64,000 bases of DNA from Tepidiforma flava (GTDB taxonomy: Bacteria; Chloroflexota; Dehalococcoidia; Tepidiformales; Tepidiformaceae): NCBI RefSeq assembly GCF_027594505.1, contig NZ_CP115149.1, positions 496,001 through 560,000 of the forward strand, read 5' to 3'. Numbering within the stretch: position 1 is the first letter of the stretch; each line of letters begins with the position of its first letter. Under the pieces are notes generated by a model. The model saw only the letters and a list, made by a program, of their open reading frames with translations. It was not told the origin of the DNA and did no database searches. Positions 16,407-25,900 of the stretch are shown piece by piece. A program made the position numbers and the translations under genes.

Positions 16407-17314
16407 GCTGGCTGACGGAACCGCTCCAGTACGGCTTCATGCAGCGGGCGATGCTCGAGGTGCTCATCATCGGCGCGCTCTGCGGGCTGGTGGGGAGCTT
16501 CGTGGTGCTGCGGGGGCTGGCGTTCATCGGCGATGCGCTGGCGCATGCGGTGTTTCCGGGGGTCGTGCTCAGCTACCTCGCGGGGCAGAGCATCCTCGTC
16601 GGGGCGTTCGGGTTCGGGACGCTGACGGCGCTGGGCATCGGGCTGCTGGCGCGGAGCCGGCGGGTGAGCGAAGACACAGCGATCGGGGTGATTTTTGCGG
16701 CGTTTTTCGCGCTCGGGGTCGTCATCCTGAGCCGGCAGGGCGGGTTCCGGCGCGACCTCGGCTCGCTGCTGTTCGGGAACATCCTCGGCGTGTCGATGAC
16801 GGACGTCTTCGTGACGGCGGTCATCGCGGCGGCGGTGGCGCTCATCGTGGCGGCGCTGCTGAAGGAGTTCACGCTGGCGTCGTTCGACCCGGTGATGGCG
16901 CGGACGCTCGGCTACCCGGTCTTCGCGCTGGACCTGCTGCTGCTCCTGCTGGTGGCGGCGACGATCGTGGTGAGTCTGCAGACGGTCGGGAACATCCTCG
17001 TGCTGGCGCTGGTGGTGACGCCGCCGGCGACGGCGCGGCTGCTGACGGACCGCCTGCTGCGGATGATGGGGCTGAGCATGCTCACGGCGGTCGCCGCGGG
17101 GGTCGCCGGGCTGTACCTCTCGTACCACCTCGGGACGGCGGCGGGCGCGACGATCGTGCTGACCGCGACGGTGCTGTTCCTGCTGGCGCTGGTGTTCGCG
17201 CCGAACCACGGGCTGGTGGCGGGGTGGGTGCACCGGCGGCGGGGGCATCACCACGCGCACCACTACCACCCGGCGGGAGAAGAAGAGGCGGCGGCAGACG
17301 CGGCGAGCCGGTAG
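16403..17314 (+). CDS. Zinc/manganese ABC transporter permease
   Basis: The 303-residue protein is a polytopic ABC-3 family permease with about eight hydrophobic segments and the family motifs GLVGSFVVLRGLAFIGDALAH and VVTPPATARLL. It forms the membrane channel of the importer and overlaps the ATPase gene by ATGA. The last ~30 residues (HRRRGHHHAHHYH followed by a Glu/Ala tail) form a His-rich cytoplasmic end, which is not part of the core fold and may bind zinc and sense or buffer it. A second His-rich element occurs in the substrate-binding protein. Confidence 0.92.
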   Translation: MSWLTEPLQYGFMQRAMLEVLIIGALCGLVGSFVVLRGLAFIGDALAHAVFPGVVLSYLAGQSILVGAFGFGTLTALGIGLLARSRRVSEDTAIGVIFAAFFALGVVILSRQGGFRRDLGSLLFGNILGVSMTDVFVTAVIAAAVALIVAALLKEFTLASFDPVMARTLGYPVFALDLLLLLLVAATIVVSLQTVGNILVLALVVTPPATARLLTDRLLRMMGLSMLTAVAAGVAGLYLSYHLGTAAGATIVLTATVLFLLALVFAPNHGLVAGWVHRRRGHHHAHHYHPAGEEEAAADAASR

Positions 17315-17371
17315 CGAACGGGCCGGGGGCGCGGTAGAGTTCGAGCGCCACTTTTCAGAGGAGTGCCCCTC

Positions 17372-18613
17372 ATGTCCGTTGCAGACCATCCGCATGCAGG
17401 CGACCGACAGCTGAGCGACGCCGAAATCATGGAGCTCCGCGAGAAGGTGAAGGCCTTCATGGCGGAGCACATCTACCCGAACGAGCCGTTCTTCCATGCG
17501 AACCATCCCCGGCAATCGGCAGCGGGCCGGGAGAAGATGAAAGAACTGCAGGCGATCACGAAGTCGATGGGGATGTGGGCGCCGCACCTCCCGGCGGCGG
17601 CGGGCGGCATGGGCATCGGCTTCATGCCGTACGTCTATATGAACGAGATCCTCGGCCGGAGTCCGATTGCGCCGCTGGCGTTCGGCTCGCAGGCGCCGGA
17701 TTCGGGCAACGCGGAGATTCTCTGGCAGTTCGGCACCAAGGAGCTGCAGGAGAAGTACATGAAGCCGCTCGTGGCCGGCGAAATCTGGTCGTGCTACTCG
17801 ATGACCGAGCCGGAGGTCTCGGGCGCGGACCCGACGGGGCTGCGGACGACGGCGGTCCGCGACGGCGACGAGTGGGTGATCAACGGCCACAAGTGGTTCA
17901 CGAGCCAGGCCGAGGGCGCGACGTTCGCCATCGTGATGTGCGCGACGGAACTCGACCAGCCGCCGCACCGGCGGTTCACGCAGATCGTCGTGCCGACCGA
18001 TACGCCGGGCTTCGAAATCGTGCGGCCGGTGCCGGTGATGGGCGAGGTGGAGGGTTCGCACTGCGAAATCCGGTACACGAACGTGCGGGTGCCGATCACG
18101 AACACGCTGGGCGAACCGGGGAGCGGCTTCCGGATTGCGCAGAAGCGGCTCGGTCCGGGGCGCATCCACCACTGCATGCGGTGGCTCGGCCAGATGCAGC
18201 GGGCGTTCGAGCTGATGTGCGAGTACTCGCTGAAGCGCGAGGTGTTCGGCTCGACGCTCTCGGAGAAGCAGACGGTCCAGAACTGGATCGCGGACAGCTA
18301 CGTGGAGATCCAGGCGGCGCGGGCGCTGACGCTCTCGGCGGCGAAGAAGATCGACCAGGGCGATGAGGCGCGGGTGGAGATCTCGGCCATCAAGTTCTTC
18401 GGCGCGCAGGTCCTCCACAACGTGATCGACCGGGCGATCCAGGTGCATGGCGCGCTCGGCGTCTCGGGCGATACGCCGCTTGAGTCGATGTACCGGAATG
18501 CCCGCGCGGCGCGGATCTACGACGGGCCGGATGAGACGCACCGGATGGTGGTCTCGCGGCGGATCCTGCAGAGCTTCAAGGCCGGGAACGGCTGGGACTT
18601 CGGGCTGCAGTAG
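17372..18613 (+). CDS. Acyl-CoA dehydrogenase (ACAD10/11-like)
   Basis: A 413-residue FAD-dependent acyl-CoA dehydrogenase: helical N-terminus, YSMTEPEVSGADP (flavin/substrate segment), WVINGHKWFTSQA, and the C-terminal helical domain with QVHGALGVSGDTPLES and ARIYDGPDETHR. The carboxyl-end sequence resembles the dehydrogenase part of ACAD10/ACAD11. The next gene encodes an APH-type kinase like the one fused to the N-terminus of those animal enzymes. ATG 17372 is supported by AGAGGAG 8 bases upstream; GTG 17363 overlaps that site. A TAGAGT box at 17335-17340 may be the -10. A terminator-like hairpin follows. Confidence 0.93.
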   Translation: MSVADHPHAGDRQLSDAEIMELREKVKAFMAEHIYPNEPFFHANHPRQSAAGREKMKELQAITKSMGMWAPHLPAAAGGMGIGFMPYVYMNEILGRSPIAPLAFGSQAPDSGNAEILWQFGTKELQEKYMKPLVAGEIWSCYSMTEPEVSGADPTGLRTTAVRDGDEWVINGHKWFTSQAEGATFAIVMCATELDQPPHRRFTQIVVPTDTPGFEIVRPVPVMGEVEGSHCEIRYTNVRVPITNTLGEPGSGFRIAQKRLGPGRIHHCMRWLGQMQRAFELMCEYSLKREVFGSTLSEKQTVQNWIADSYVEIQAARALTLSAAKKIDQGDEARVEISAIKFFGAQVLHNVIDRAIQVHGALGVSGDTPLESMYRNARAARIYDGPDETHRMVVSRRILQSFKAGNGWDFGLQ

Positions 18614-18634
18614 GCCCGGGGCACACGGTTCGGA

Positions 18635-18662
18635 CGCCGGGGTCCAGGTGCGGGCCCCGGCG
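18635..18662 (+). terminator. Terminator-like hairpin after the acyl-CoA dehydrogenase gene
   Basis: CGCCGGGG (18635-18642) pairs perfectly with CCCCGGCG (18655-18662), followed by TTTCGTTG. It could limit read-through into the kinase gene. Confidence 0.5.
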
Positions 18663-18743
18663 TTTCGTTGCAGGGCGCGGGCGAAACGGCCAGACTGGCG
18701 GGGCCGGCGCGGCCGGCAGAGGAACGACGGCGGGTAGGGACCG

Positions 18744-19736
18744 ATGGAACTGGATGAACTGCAGGCGCGGCTCGCGCCGTTCGTGCGCGAGAAGCTGGGC
18801 GACCCGGGGGCGGCGGTGGAGAACGTGAAGCAGGGGCCGGGGCACGCCGGGTTCTCGTACTTCTTCGATGCGGTGCTTTCGGACGGGGAGCGGCGCGCGT
18901 ACTTCCTCCGGCTGCCGCCGCCGGGGGTGAAGCTCGAGGGCACAGCCGACCTGATGCGGCAGGTGACGGCGGTGCGGGCGCTGGAGGGCACCGGGGTGCC
19001 GCATGCGCCGATTCTGTGGGCGGGGACGGAGCCGGACTGGTTCGGGCTGCCGTACTTCGTCCAGCCGCGGCTGCCGGGCGACACGCTGAAGGACGACTAC
19101 CCGGAGCGGTTCAGCGATGCGCAGCTGCGCGACATGGCGCGGCAGGCGATGACGGCGCTGGCGGGCATCCACCGGGTCCCGCGGGAGCGGCTGGGCTACC
19201 TCGGCGACTTCTGGGGGTACGAGTTCGACATCACGCGGTGGGATCGGTTTTACGAGCGGGCGGCGGAGCAGGAGCTGCTGGCGCTGCAGCCGCGGGTGAA
19301 GCAGCTGCTGCTGGAGAAGATTCCCCACGAGGCGCCGATCGGGCTGTACCACGGGGATTTCCAGTGGTCGAACCTGCTCTATTCGCCCGCGGGCGAGCTG
19401 CTGGCGGTGATCGACTGGGAGCTGTGCGGCGTGGGGCCGACGCTGAACGACCTCGGGTGGGTGTGCGCGTTCAGCGACCCGGCAGCGTGGGCGCACGACC
19501 GGGGCAGCCGGATGCCGCACGCGGACGAACTGGAGGCGTGGTACTGGGAGGCGATGGGCGGGAAGCCCGGCGACATCCGCTGGTTCAAGGCGCTCGCGGT
19601 GTACAAGTTCGCCATCATCAGCGGGTTCAACCTGATGCTGCACCGGCGCGGGAAGCGGCACGACCCGCACTGGGAGGAGATCAAGCCCTCGATGCAGGCG
19701 AACATGGAGTACGCGCTGCGGATGCTCGGCGGCTGA
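18744..19736 (+). CDS. Phosphotransferase family protein (APH/ACAD10-like kinase)
   Basis: The 330-residue protein has the aminoglycoside-phosphotransferase fold: a variable N-lobe, the catalytic loop LYHGDFQWSNLL and the metal-binding IDWELCGVGP. Proteins of this type next to or fused with ACAD10/11 dehydrogenases phosphorylate the hydroxyl of 4-hydroxyacyl-CoAs in 4-hydroxy acid (and levulinate) catabolism. Here the kinase lies 130 bases after such a dehydrogenase, which supports that role better than drug resistance. A palindrome begins right after the stop codon. Confidence 0.88.
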   Translation: MELDELQARLAPFVREKLGDPGAAVENVKQGPGHAGFSYFFDAVLSDGERRAYFLRLPPPGVKLEGTADLMRQVTAVRALEGTGVPHAPILWAGTEPDWFGLPYFVQPRLPGDTLKDDYPERFSDAQLRDMARQAMTALAGIHRVPRERLGYLGDFWGYEFDITRWDRFYERAAEQELLALQPRVKQLLLEKIPHEAPIGLYHGDFQWSNLLYSPAGELLAVIDWELCGVGPTLNDLGWVCAFSDPAAWAHDRGSRMPHADELEAWYWEAMGGKPGDIRWFKALAVYKFAIISGFNLMLHRRGKRHDPHWEEIKPSMQANMEYALRMLGG

Positions 19737-19755
19737 CGCGACAGGGCCTGTCGCG
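19737..19755. promoter_or_regulatory. Perfect 9-1-9 palindrome upstream of addB
   Basis: CGCGACAGG-G-CCTGTCGCG lies between the kinase stop and the addB -10-like box, covering the expected -35 position. A 1-base loop is too tight for an RNA terminator, so a protein-binding operator (for example for a DNA-damage repressor) is more likely. Confidence 0.5.
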
Positions 19756-19764
19756 CATGGCGGC

Positions 19765-19770
19765 TATGCT
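19765..19770 (+). promoter_or_regulatory. -10 element of a leaderless addB promoter
   Basis: TATGCT followed by 6 bases and ATG 19777. A GGAGG occurs in those 6 bases but only 1 base from the ATG, too close to act as a normal ribosome site. Confidence 0.45.
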
Positions 19771-19776
19771 GGAGGG

Positions 19777-22700
19777 ATGAGGCAACCAGCGGAGGCTGGC
19801 CCCGGGACGGTAACGCTGCGCGCGGTCGGGTATGGCGAGGCGCGCGAGGCGCTGGCGGAGGTCATCGCCGGGCTGAAAGGCGATGACCCGTTGGCCCCGG
19901 TGACGGTGGTGGTCGCGTCGAACCTGGTCGCGCTCGATACGCGGCGGTGGCTCGCGGCGCGCCAGGCCGTGGCGAACGTGCGGTTCCTCGTGGCGGAGCG
20001 GTTCGCCGAGCTGCTGGCAGCGCCGAGGCTGCAGGCGCGCGGGATGCGGCCGCGGAGCCGCTGGCGGTGGCTGGAAGCGCTGCGGGCGGCTGCCGGGGGC
20101 GCGAAGGGCCCGCTGCGGGAAGTTGCGCACCACCCCGCGACGCTGCGCCGGCTGGCGGCGCTGGCGGCAGACCTCCGCGGGGTGCCGGCGGGGATACTGG
20201 ACGGGCTCGAGCAGCGCGGCGAGCCGCTCGTCGCGGAAGCGGTCCGGGTCATACGCGCAGCGGAAGCGGCCGCGCGGGACCTGTACGACGACCACGACCT
20301 GGTCGAAGAAGCGGCGGCGGTGTTCAAAACGGGCGGCGCCGGGACGCGAGAGAGCGGGGCCGTCGTGTGGTACCTGCCGGACCGGATGACGGCGGCGCTG
20401 GCCCGGCTGGCGCGGGCCGCCGGCGCGACGGTCATCCTCGGGATGACGGGCGATGCGGACGTCGACGGGCAGGCGCGGCGCTGGTGCCGGCTGCTTGGGG
20501 TGGAGCCCCCACTGGCCGACATGGCGCCCGCTGCGCCCGCGCTGCCGGGGCGGCTGGCGAGCCTGCCAGACCCGGACGAAGAGGTGCGGTTCGCGGTCCG
20601 CGAGGCGTGGCGGCTGGCCGAGGCAGGGACGCCGCTCCACCGCATCGCCATCCTGTACGGGAACGCGGAGCAGTACGCAGCGCTGGTGCACGAACGGCTG
20701 ACCGCGAGCGGGACCCCGCACAACGGTGCGGGCGCGCGCCGGCTGGCTGATTCGCTGGCGGGCCGCGCCATCCTCGGGGCGCTCCGGGCGGCGCGGCTGG
20801 ACTGGCGGCGGGACGCCGTGGCCGACTGGGTGACCTCGGCGCCGCTGCGCGACGAGGCCGGCGAGATTCCCGGGCACGCGTGGGATGCGCTCTCGGCGGA
20901 AGCTGGCGTGGTGCGGGGGCTCGACGGCTGGAAGCGCGCCGGGGAAGCGGTGCGGGCGGCCCGCAGCAGCCGTGCCGCCGAGAACCCGGAGGCGGCGGAG
21001 TGGCTTGAACGCGGGGCGCAGGAGGCGGCGCGGATGGGCCGCTTCGTGGCGGGCGCGGCGGAGGCGCTCGAGCCCAAGACACAGAAGCCGATGGCCGCCT
21101 GGGGCCGGGCTGCGGCCGAGGCCGTGCGCACCTGGCTGCCGCGCGAAGCGCTGGCAGGCGCGGCGCCCGCCGGCGACGCGGCGGCCGCTGCTGTGGTCGA
21201 AGCGGAGCTGGCCGCGTACGACGATGCCCTGCGGGTGCTCGATGGGTTCGGCGGCCTGCCCGGCGGCGGCAGCCCGGTGGCGCTCGAGACCTTCGAGGCG
21301 ACGCTGCGGGAGGCGCTGGATGTGCCGGCCGGGCGGCACGGCAAGCTGGGCGAGGGGATCTTCGCCGGGACGATCGAGGAAGCATCGGGGATGGCGTTCG
21401 ACCACGTCTTCCTGCTCGGCCTGGCAGAGCGGGTGTTCCCGCCGCAGCCGTCGGACGACCCGCTGCTGCCGGAACGGCTGCGGCGCGAGCTGGACGGCGC
21501 CGTGCCCTCGGCGGCGGAGCGCGTGCTCGCGGCGCGGCGCGCGTACCTCGCGGCGGCGGCGATGTCCGGGAGCTGCACGGCGACCGCGCCGCGGGTTTCG
21601 CTCCGGGACCAGCGGCCCGCGCAGCCCTCGGCGTGGTTCTTCGAGGCAGCGGCGCGGCTCCACGGCAGCCCGGTCTACGCGCGAGACCTGGAGCGGTGGC
21701 TGCGGGAGCCGGAGGCCCGGCCGGGCTGGCTGACATGCGTCGATTCCTTCGCGGCGTGGGTGCGCGGCGGGGATGCCTTCGCCGACGCGCAGGAGCGGGA
21801 CCTCGCCGAAATCTGCCGGGCAGACGGCAACCCGTGGGTGCACTCACTCCTCGAGGCGCGGGGTGCTTTGGACGGCGTCCGCGCGCGGGCAGAGCGGGCG
21901 CGGGCCTCGGCCGCTCCCGCGCCGGCGGGGCTGGGACTGTGGAGCGGGGAGGCGCTGCCGCTGCAGGCGGAACCCGGCTTCGAACGCTCGGCGAGCGCGC
22001 TCGAGACGCTGACGAGCTGCCCATTCCGCTACTTCCTTGCGCACGAGCTGCGGGTCACCGAGGCCGAGCGGCCGGAGGACCTGGACGCCATCGACCCGGC
22101 CGAGCGGGGCTCGCTGGTGCACGAGGTGCTGGAGCGGTTCGTGAAGAACGTGAAGGAGCTGCGGCGCACGGAATCGATTGGCGGGCGGTGGTCGGATGCG
22201 GAGCGGGAGCTGTTGATGACGATCGCGGACGAGGCGTTCGCGGCGTATGAGCAGCGGGGGGTGACCGGGCGGCCGGCAAGCTGGGCCGCGACGAAGCAGC
22301 GGCTCGGGCAGGACCTCGCGCGGTTCCTCGACGAAGACGACGCGTGGCGCGCGGCGACCGGGGCGAGCATCCGCGACGCGGAGCTGGCGTTCGGGCAGAA
22401 GGCCGGGCGGCCGGTGGACTTCGAGGTCGAGCCGGGCCGCGCCATCTGGTTCCGCGGGAAGGCAGACCGGGTCGACGTCCGCGACGGCGGCGAACTGGTG
22501 GTCATCGACTACAAGACGGGGAAGGCGGACCCGTTCAAGCAGGCGAAGGATTCGCCGCTGGCGAAGCAGGATGGCGGGTGGCTGCTGCAGCTGCCGATTT
22601 ACGCGCTCGCGGCGCGGGGGCAGGCGAAGACACCGGTCCGGGCGCTCTACTGGTTCATCTCCGAGGAGGGGAAGTTCGATCGGCGGGAAGTGGCGCTCGA

Positions 22701-22959
22701 CGGCGATGCCGAGGAGCAGTTCCGGGCGGTGGTGCGGGAGGCGCTGCGGTTGCGGGAGCTGGGCATCTACCCCGCGGTGCCGGGGAAGCCGGTATGGAAC
22801 GGCTGGGAGAACTGCAGGTTCTGCCCCTTCGACCGGGTGTGCCCGAAGCGCGACCGGGACCGCCTGTGGGAGCGGTGGAAGCAGGACGGGCGGCTGGCGG
22901 GGTTCTGCCGCCTCGTGCTGCGGGAGGGCGACGGGGGAGCAACGGAGGGCGAGGGATGA
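19777..22959 (+). CDS. addB: AddB-like ATP-dependent nuclease subunit
   Basis: This 1060-residue protein resembles AddB: a degenerate helicase-like body with no clear Walker A at the N-terminus, then a C-terminal PD-(D/E)XK nuclease (GSLVHEVLERF, LVVIDYKTGKAD) framed by the iron-sulfur cysteines C748 (TSCPFRYF) and C1013-x2-C1016-x5-C1022. With AddA it processes double-strand breaks for recombination. Its TGA overlaps the addA ATG. The inactive Walker A agrees with AddB being the non-motor subunit. It shares the window with SbcCD-like genes, so break-repair genes cluster loosely here. Confidence 0.9.
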   Translation: MRQPAEAGPGTVTLRAVGYGEAREALAEVIAGLKGDDPLAPVTVVVASNLVALDTRRWLAARQAVANVRFLVAERFAELLAAPRLQARGMRPRSRWRWLEALRAAAGGAKGPLREVAHHPATLRRLAALAADLRGVPAGILDGLEQRGEPLVAEAVRVIRAAEAAARDLYDDHDLVEEAAAVFKTGGAGTRESGAVVWYLPDRMTAALARLARAAGATVILGMTGDADVDGQARRWCRLLGVEPPLADMAPAAPALPGRLASLPDPDEEVRFAVREAWRLAEAGTPLHRIAILYGNAEQYAALVHERLTASGTPHNGAGARRLADSLAGRAILGALRAARLDWRRDAVADWVTSAPLRDEAGEIPGHAWDALSAEAGVVRGLDGWKRAGEAVRAARSSRAAENPEAAEWLERGAQEAARMGRFVAGAAEALEPKTQKPMAAWGRAAAEAVRTWLPREALAGAAPAGDAAAAAVVEAELAAYDDALRVLDGFGGLPGGGSPVALETFEATLREALDVPAGRHGKLGEGIFAGTIEEASGMAFDHVFLLGLAERVFPPQPSDDPLLPERLRRELDGAVPSAAERVLAARRAYLAAAAMSGSCTATAPRVSLRDQRPAQPSAWFFEAAARLHGSPVYARDLERWLREPEARPGWLTCVDSFAAWVRGGDAFADAQERDLAEICRADGNPWVHSLLEARGALDGVRARAERARASAAPAPAGLGLWSGEALPLQAEPGFERSASALETLTSCPFRYFLAHELRVTEAERPEDLDAIDPAERGSLVHEVLERFVKNVKELRRTESIGGRWSDAERELLMTIADEAFAAYEQRGVTGRPASWAATKQRLGQDLARFLDEDDAWRAATGASIRDAELAFGQKAGRPVDFEVEPGRAIWFRGKADRVDVRDGGELVVIDYKTGKADPFKQAKDSPLAKQDGGWLLQLPIYALAARGQAKTPVRALYWFISEEGKFDRREVALDGDAEEQFRAVVREALRLRELGIYPAVPGKPVWNGWENCRFCPFDRVCPKRDRDRLWERWKQDGRLAGFCRLVLREGDGGATEGEG

Positions 22960-25900
22960 CGCTGCCGGATGCTGCGGCGCGGGAACGGGTGACCCGGGAA
23001 ACGGCGCAAACGCTGTTCGTGGAGGCGGCGGCGGGCGCAGGGAAGACGACGGCGCTGGTCGGTCGAATCGTCGAGCTGGTTGCAGGCGGGATGCCGGTCG
23101 AACGCATCGCCGCGATCACGTTTACCGAGAAGGCGGCGGCCGAGCTGACGGACCGGGTGCGGGAGCGGCTCGAGCGGGCGGCAGCAGGAGACGGCGAATA
23201 TGCCCGCCTGGGCCCGGAGGAGCGGGAGCGGTGCCGGGCGGCGATCGGCGGGCTCGACGGCGCGTCGTTCCAGACGATCCACGCGTTCGCGCGGAAGCTG
23301 CTGGCCGCGCACCCGGTGCAGGCGGGCTTGCCGCCGGAGTTCGACGTGCTGGACGGGACGGAGGAGGAGCTGGAGCTGCGCGAAGCCGTGCGCCGGTTCC
23401 TCGACGAGGTCGAGCGGAGCGACGCGACGCGGACGGCGGTGATGACGGCGTACGCGCTGGGCCTGCAGCCGGGGCGCCTGCGGGAGCTGGCGCGGGAGTT
23501 CGCGCGGAACTGGGACCGGCTCCGCGGCGGGGAGTTCGACCTGCCGGCTGCCGAGCCGGACTGGGAGCCGCCGTTGGGCCGCCTGCTCGATGCTGTGAAC
23601 CAGAATGGGCAATCGGACAGCTTCCAGCCGGCATTCGACGGGCTGCTGGAGGTCGCCGGGAGGCTGGAGCGGGCGTATCGGCAGGTCCAGGCAGCGGAAA
23701 GCGCGGCCGAAAGGGAGGCCGGGCTGGCCGAGGTGCTGACGCTGGCCGGGCGAGTGAAGATTCCGCTGAACGCCGGGCGGCAGGGAACCTTCCGCCCTGT
23801 CAAAGACGGCTGGGACGCGTGGCTGACGGAGGTGCGGCGGTGGGCGCTCGCGCGGTTGCTGCCCGCCGTGCAGGCGTTCGCGCTCGACTACGCGGCGGAG
23901 CGGCGGCGGCGCGGCCGGCTGACCTTTCACGACCTGCTGGTGCTGACGACCGACCTGCTGCGGGAGGACGAGACGGCGCGGCGGGCGGTGCACGGGCGGT
24001 TCGGACAGCTTCTCATCGACGAGTTTCAGGACACCGACCCGCCGCAGGTCGAGCTGGCGGCGCTCATCGCAGCGGACCCCGGCCAGCCGGCGGACTGGCA
24101 GACGGCGGACGTTGCACCCGGGCGGCTGTTCTTCGTGGGCGACCCGAAGCAGTCGATCTACCGATTCCGGCGGGCGGATATCCGCATCTACGAGCAGGCG
24201 AAACGCGCCTTCGGGTCGCAGGAAGTGCAGCTGGTGACGAACTTCCGCTCGGCCAAATCCGTCATCGCGTGGGTGAACGGGGTGTGCCGCCGGCTGTTCG
24301 AAGCGGACGCGGCCGGGGCGCAGGCCGGGTGGGCCGACCTCGAGGCGCGGCCGGGGGCACCGGACGGGAAACCGGTCCGGGTCTTCGGCGGGCTCGTCGA
24401 GGACGCCGCGGCGGCCGAGGTGCAGGAGCGCGAAGCGGCGGACGTCGCGCTGGGGGTGCTGCAGGCGCGCGCGGAGAACTGGGGCGGGCGCGAAGGCGGC
24501 ACGCGGTTCGAAGACATCGCCATCCTGCTGCCGCGGCGCACGGTGCTGGGGGCGCTCGAGCGGGCGCTGGCGGACCGGGGCATCCCGTACCGCGTCGAGA
24601 GCCAGTCGCTGCTGTACGCGGCCGAGGAGATACGGGACCTGCTGAACGTGCTGACGGCGATCGACGACCCGACGGACGAAATCGCGCTGGTGGCGGCGCT
24701 GCGGTCGCCGCTGTTCGCCTGCACGGACCGGGAGCTGGCGGAACACGCGGCGGCCGGCGGGCGGTGGTCGTATGAGAGGCCAGCGCCGGACGGGAGCCCG
24801 GAGCGGGTGCGGCGGGCGATGGCGCAGCTCGCGGCGTGGCACCGGGAGCGGTGGACGGTGTCGCCCGCGGGGCTCATCGAGCGGCTCATCGCGGAATCGC
24901 ACCTGCTGCTGAAGGCGCTCGGCGACACGCGGCCGCGCGAGACCTGGCGGCGCTACCGGATCATCGCCGAGCAGGCGCGGGCGCTGACGGTGCGGGGCGC
25001 CGTCGCGACGCTGCGGCAGTTCACGGCGTGGCTCGAGCAGCAGCAGGACGAAGGCGTGCGCGTCAACGAAGCAATCGCGCCGGAGCCGGACGACGACGCC
25101 GTGCGGGTGATGACGATCCACGCGGCGAAGGGGCTCGAGTTCCCGGTGGTGTTCGTCGCCGGGCTCGGGACGGGGACGAACCGCAGCCCGTCGATTCGAA
25201 CCTGGTGGCCGCCGCACGGCGACGGCGGCCTGCCGGAGGTGCGCTGCGGGTCAGGTGACCAGCGGTTCGAGACAGCCGGGTTCGCCGCGGTCGAAGACGA
25301 GGAGAAGGCGCACGAGGAGGCGGAGGCGGCGCGGCTGTTCTACGTCGCCGCGACGCGGGCGCAGCAGGCGCTGGCGGTCTCGCTCTACCGGACGAAGCGG
25401 TCGGATGGCGGTTCGCTGGCGGGGCGCGTGGAGGCGGCGCTGGAGGCCGCGCCCGCGGGAACGTTCGAACGATTCACGCCGAAGCCGGCCGAAGTCCCCG
25501 GGGTACGTGCCAGGCCGGGGGAGCCGCCGCCCGTGCCGGCGGCCGACGCGTGGCGCGAACGGCGGGAATCGGCGGCGAAGTGCGCCGCGGCGCCGGTAGC
25601 GGCGGCGACGGCCATCGCCCACGCGGCAGCGCCGGGCGCGCCGGAGGAGCCGGAAGAGCCGCCGGCGACGCCGGCGGAGCCCTGGCGGAAGGGGCGCGCC
25701 GGCACTGCGATCGGCCGGGCGGTGCATGCCGTGCTGCAGGGCATCGACCTCGGCACCGGCGAGGGGCTCGAAGCGGCAGCAGCAGCGCAGGCCGAAGCCG
25801 AGGGCATCGCCGACCGGGCGGACGAGGTAAAGCGGCTGGCGGGCAATGCGCTGGCATCGGCAGCGGTGCAGGCGGCTGTCGCGAGCGGCCGGTACTGGCG

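Noticed and set aside
15953-19084. A 1043-codon minus-strand frame opposite the metal importer and acyl-CoA dehydrogenase genes
   Set aside because: Same artefact: low-complexity composition and complete overlap with clear genes of the plus strand.
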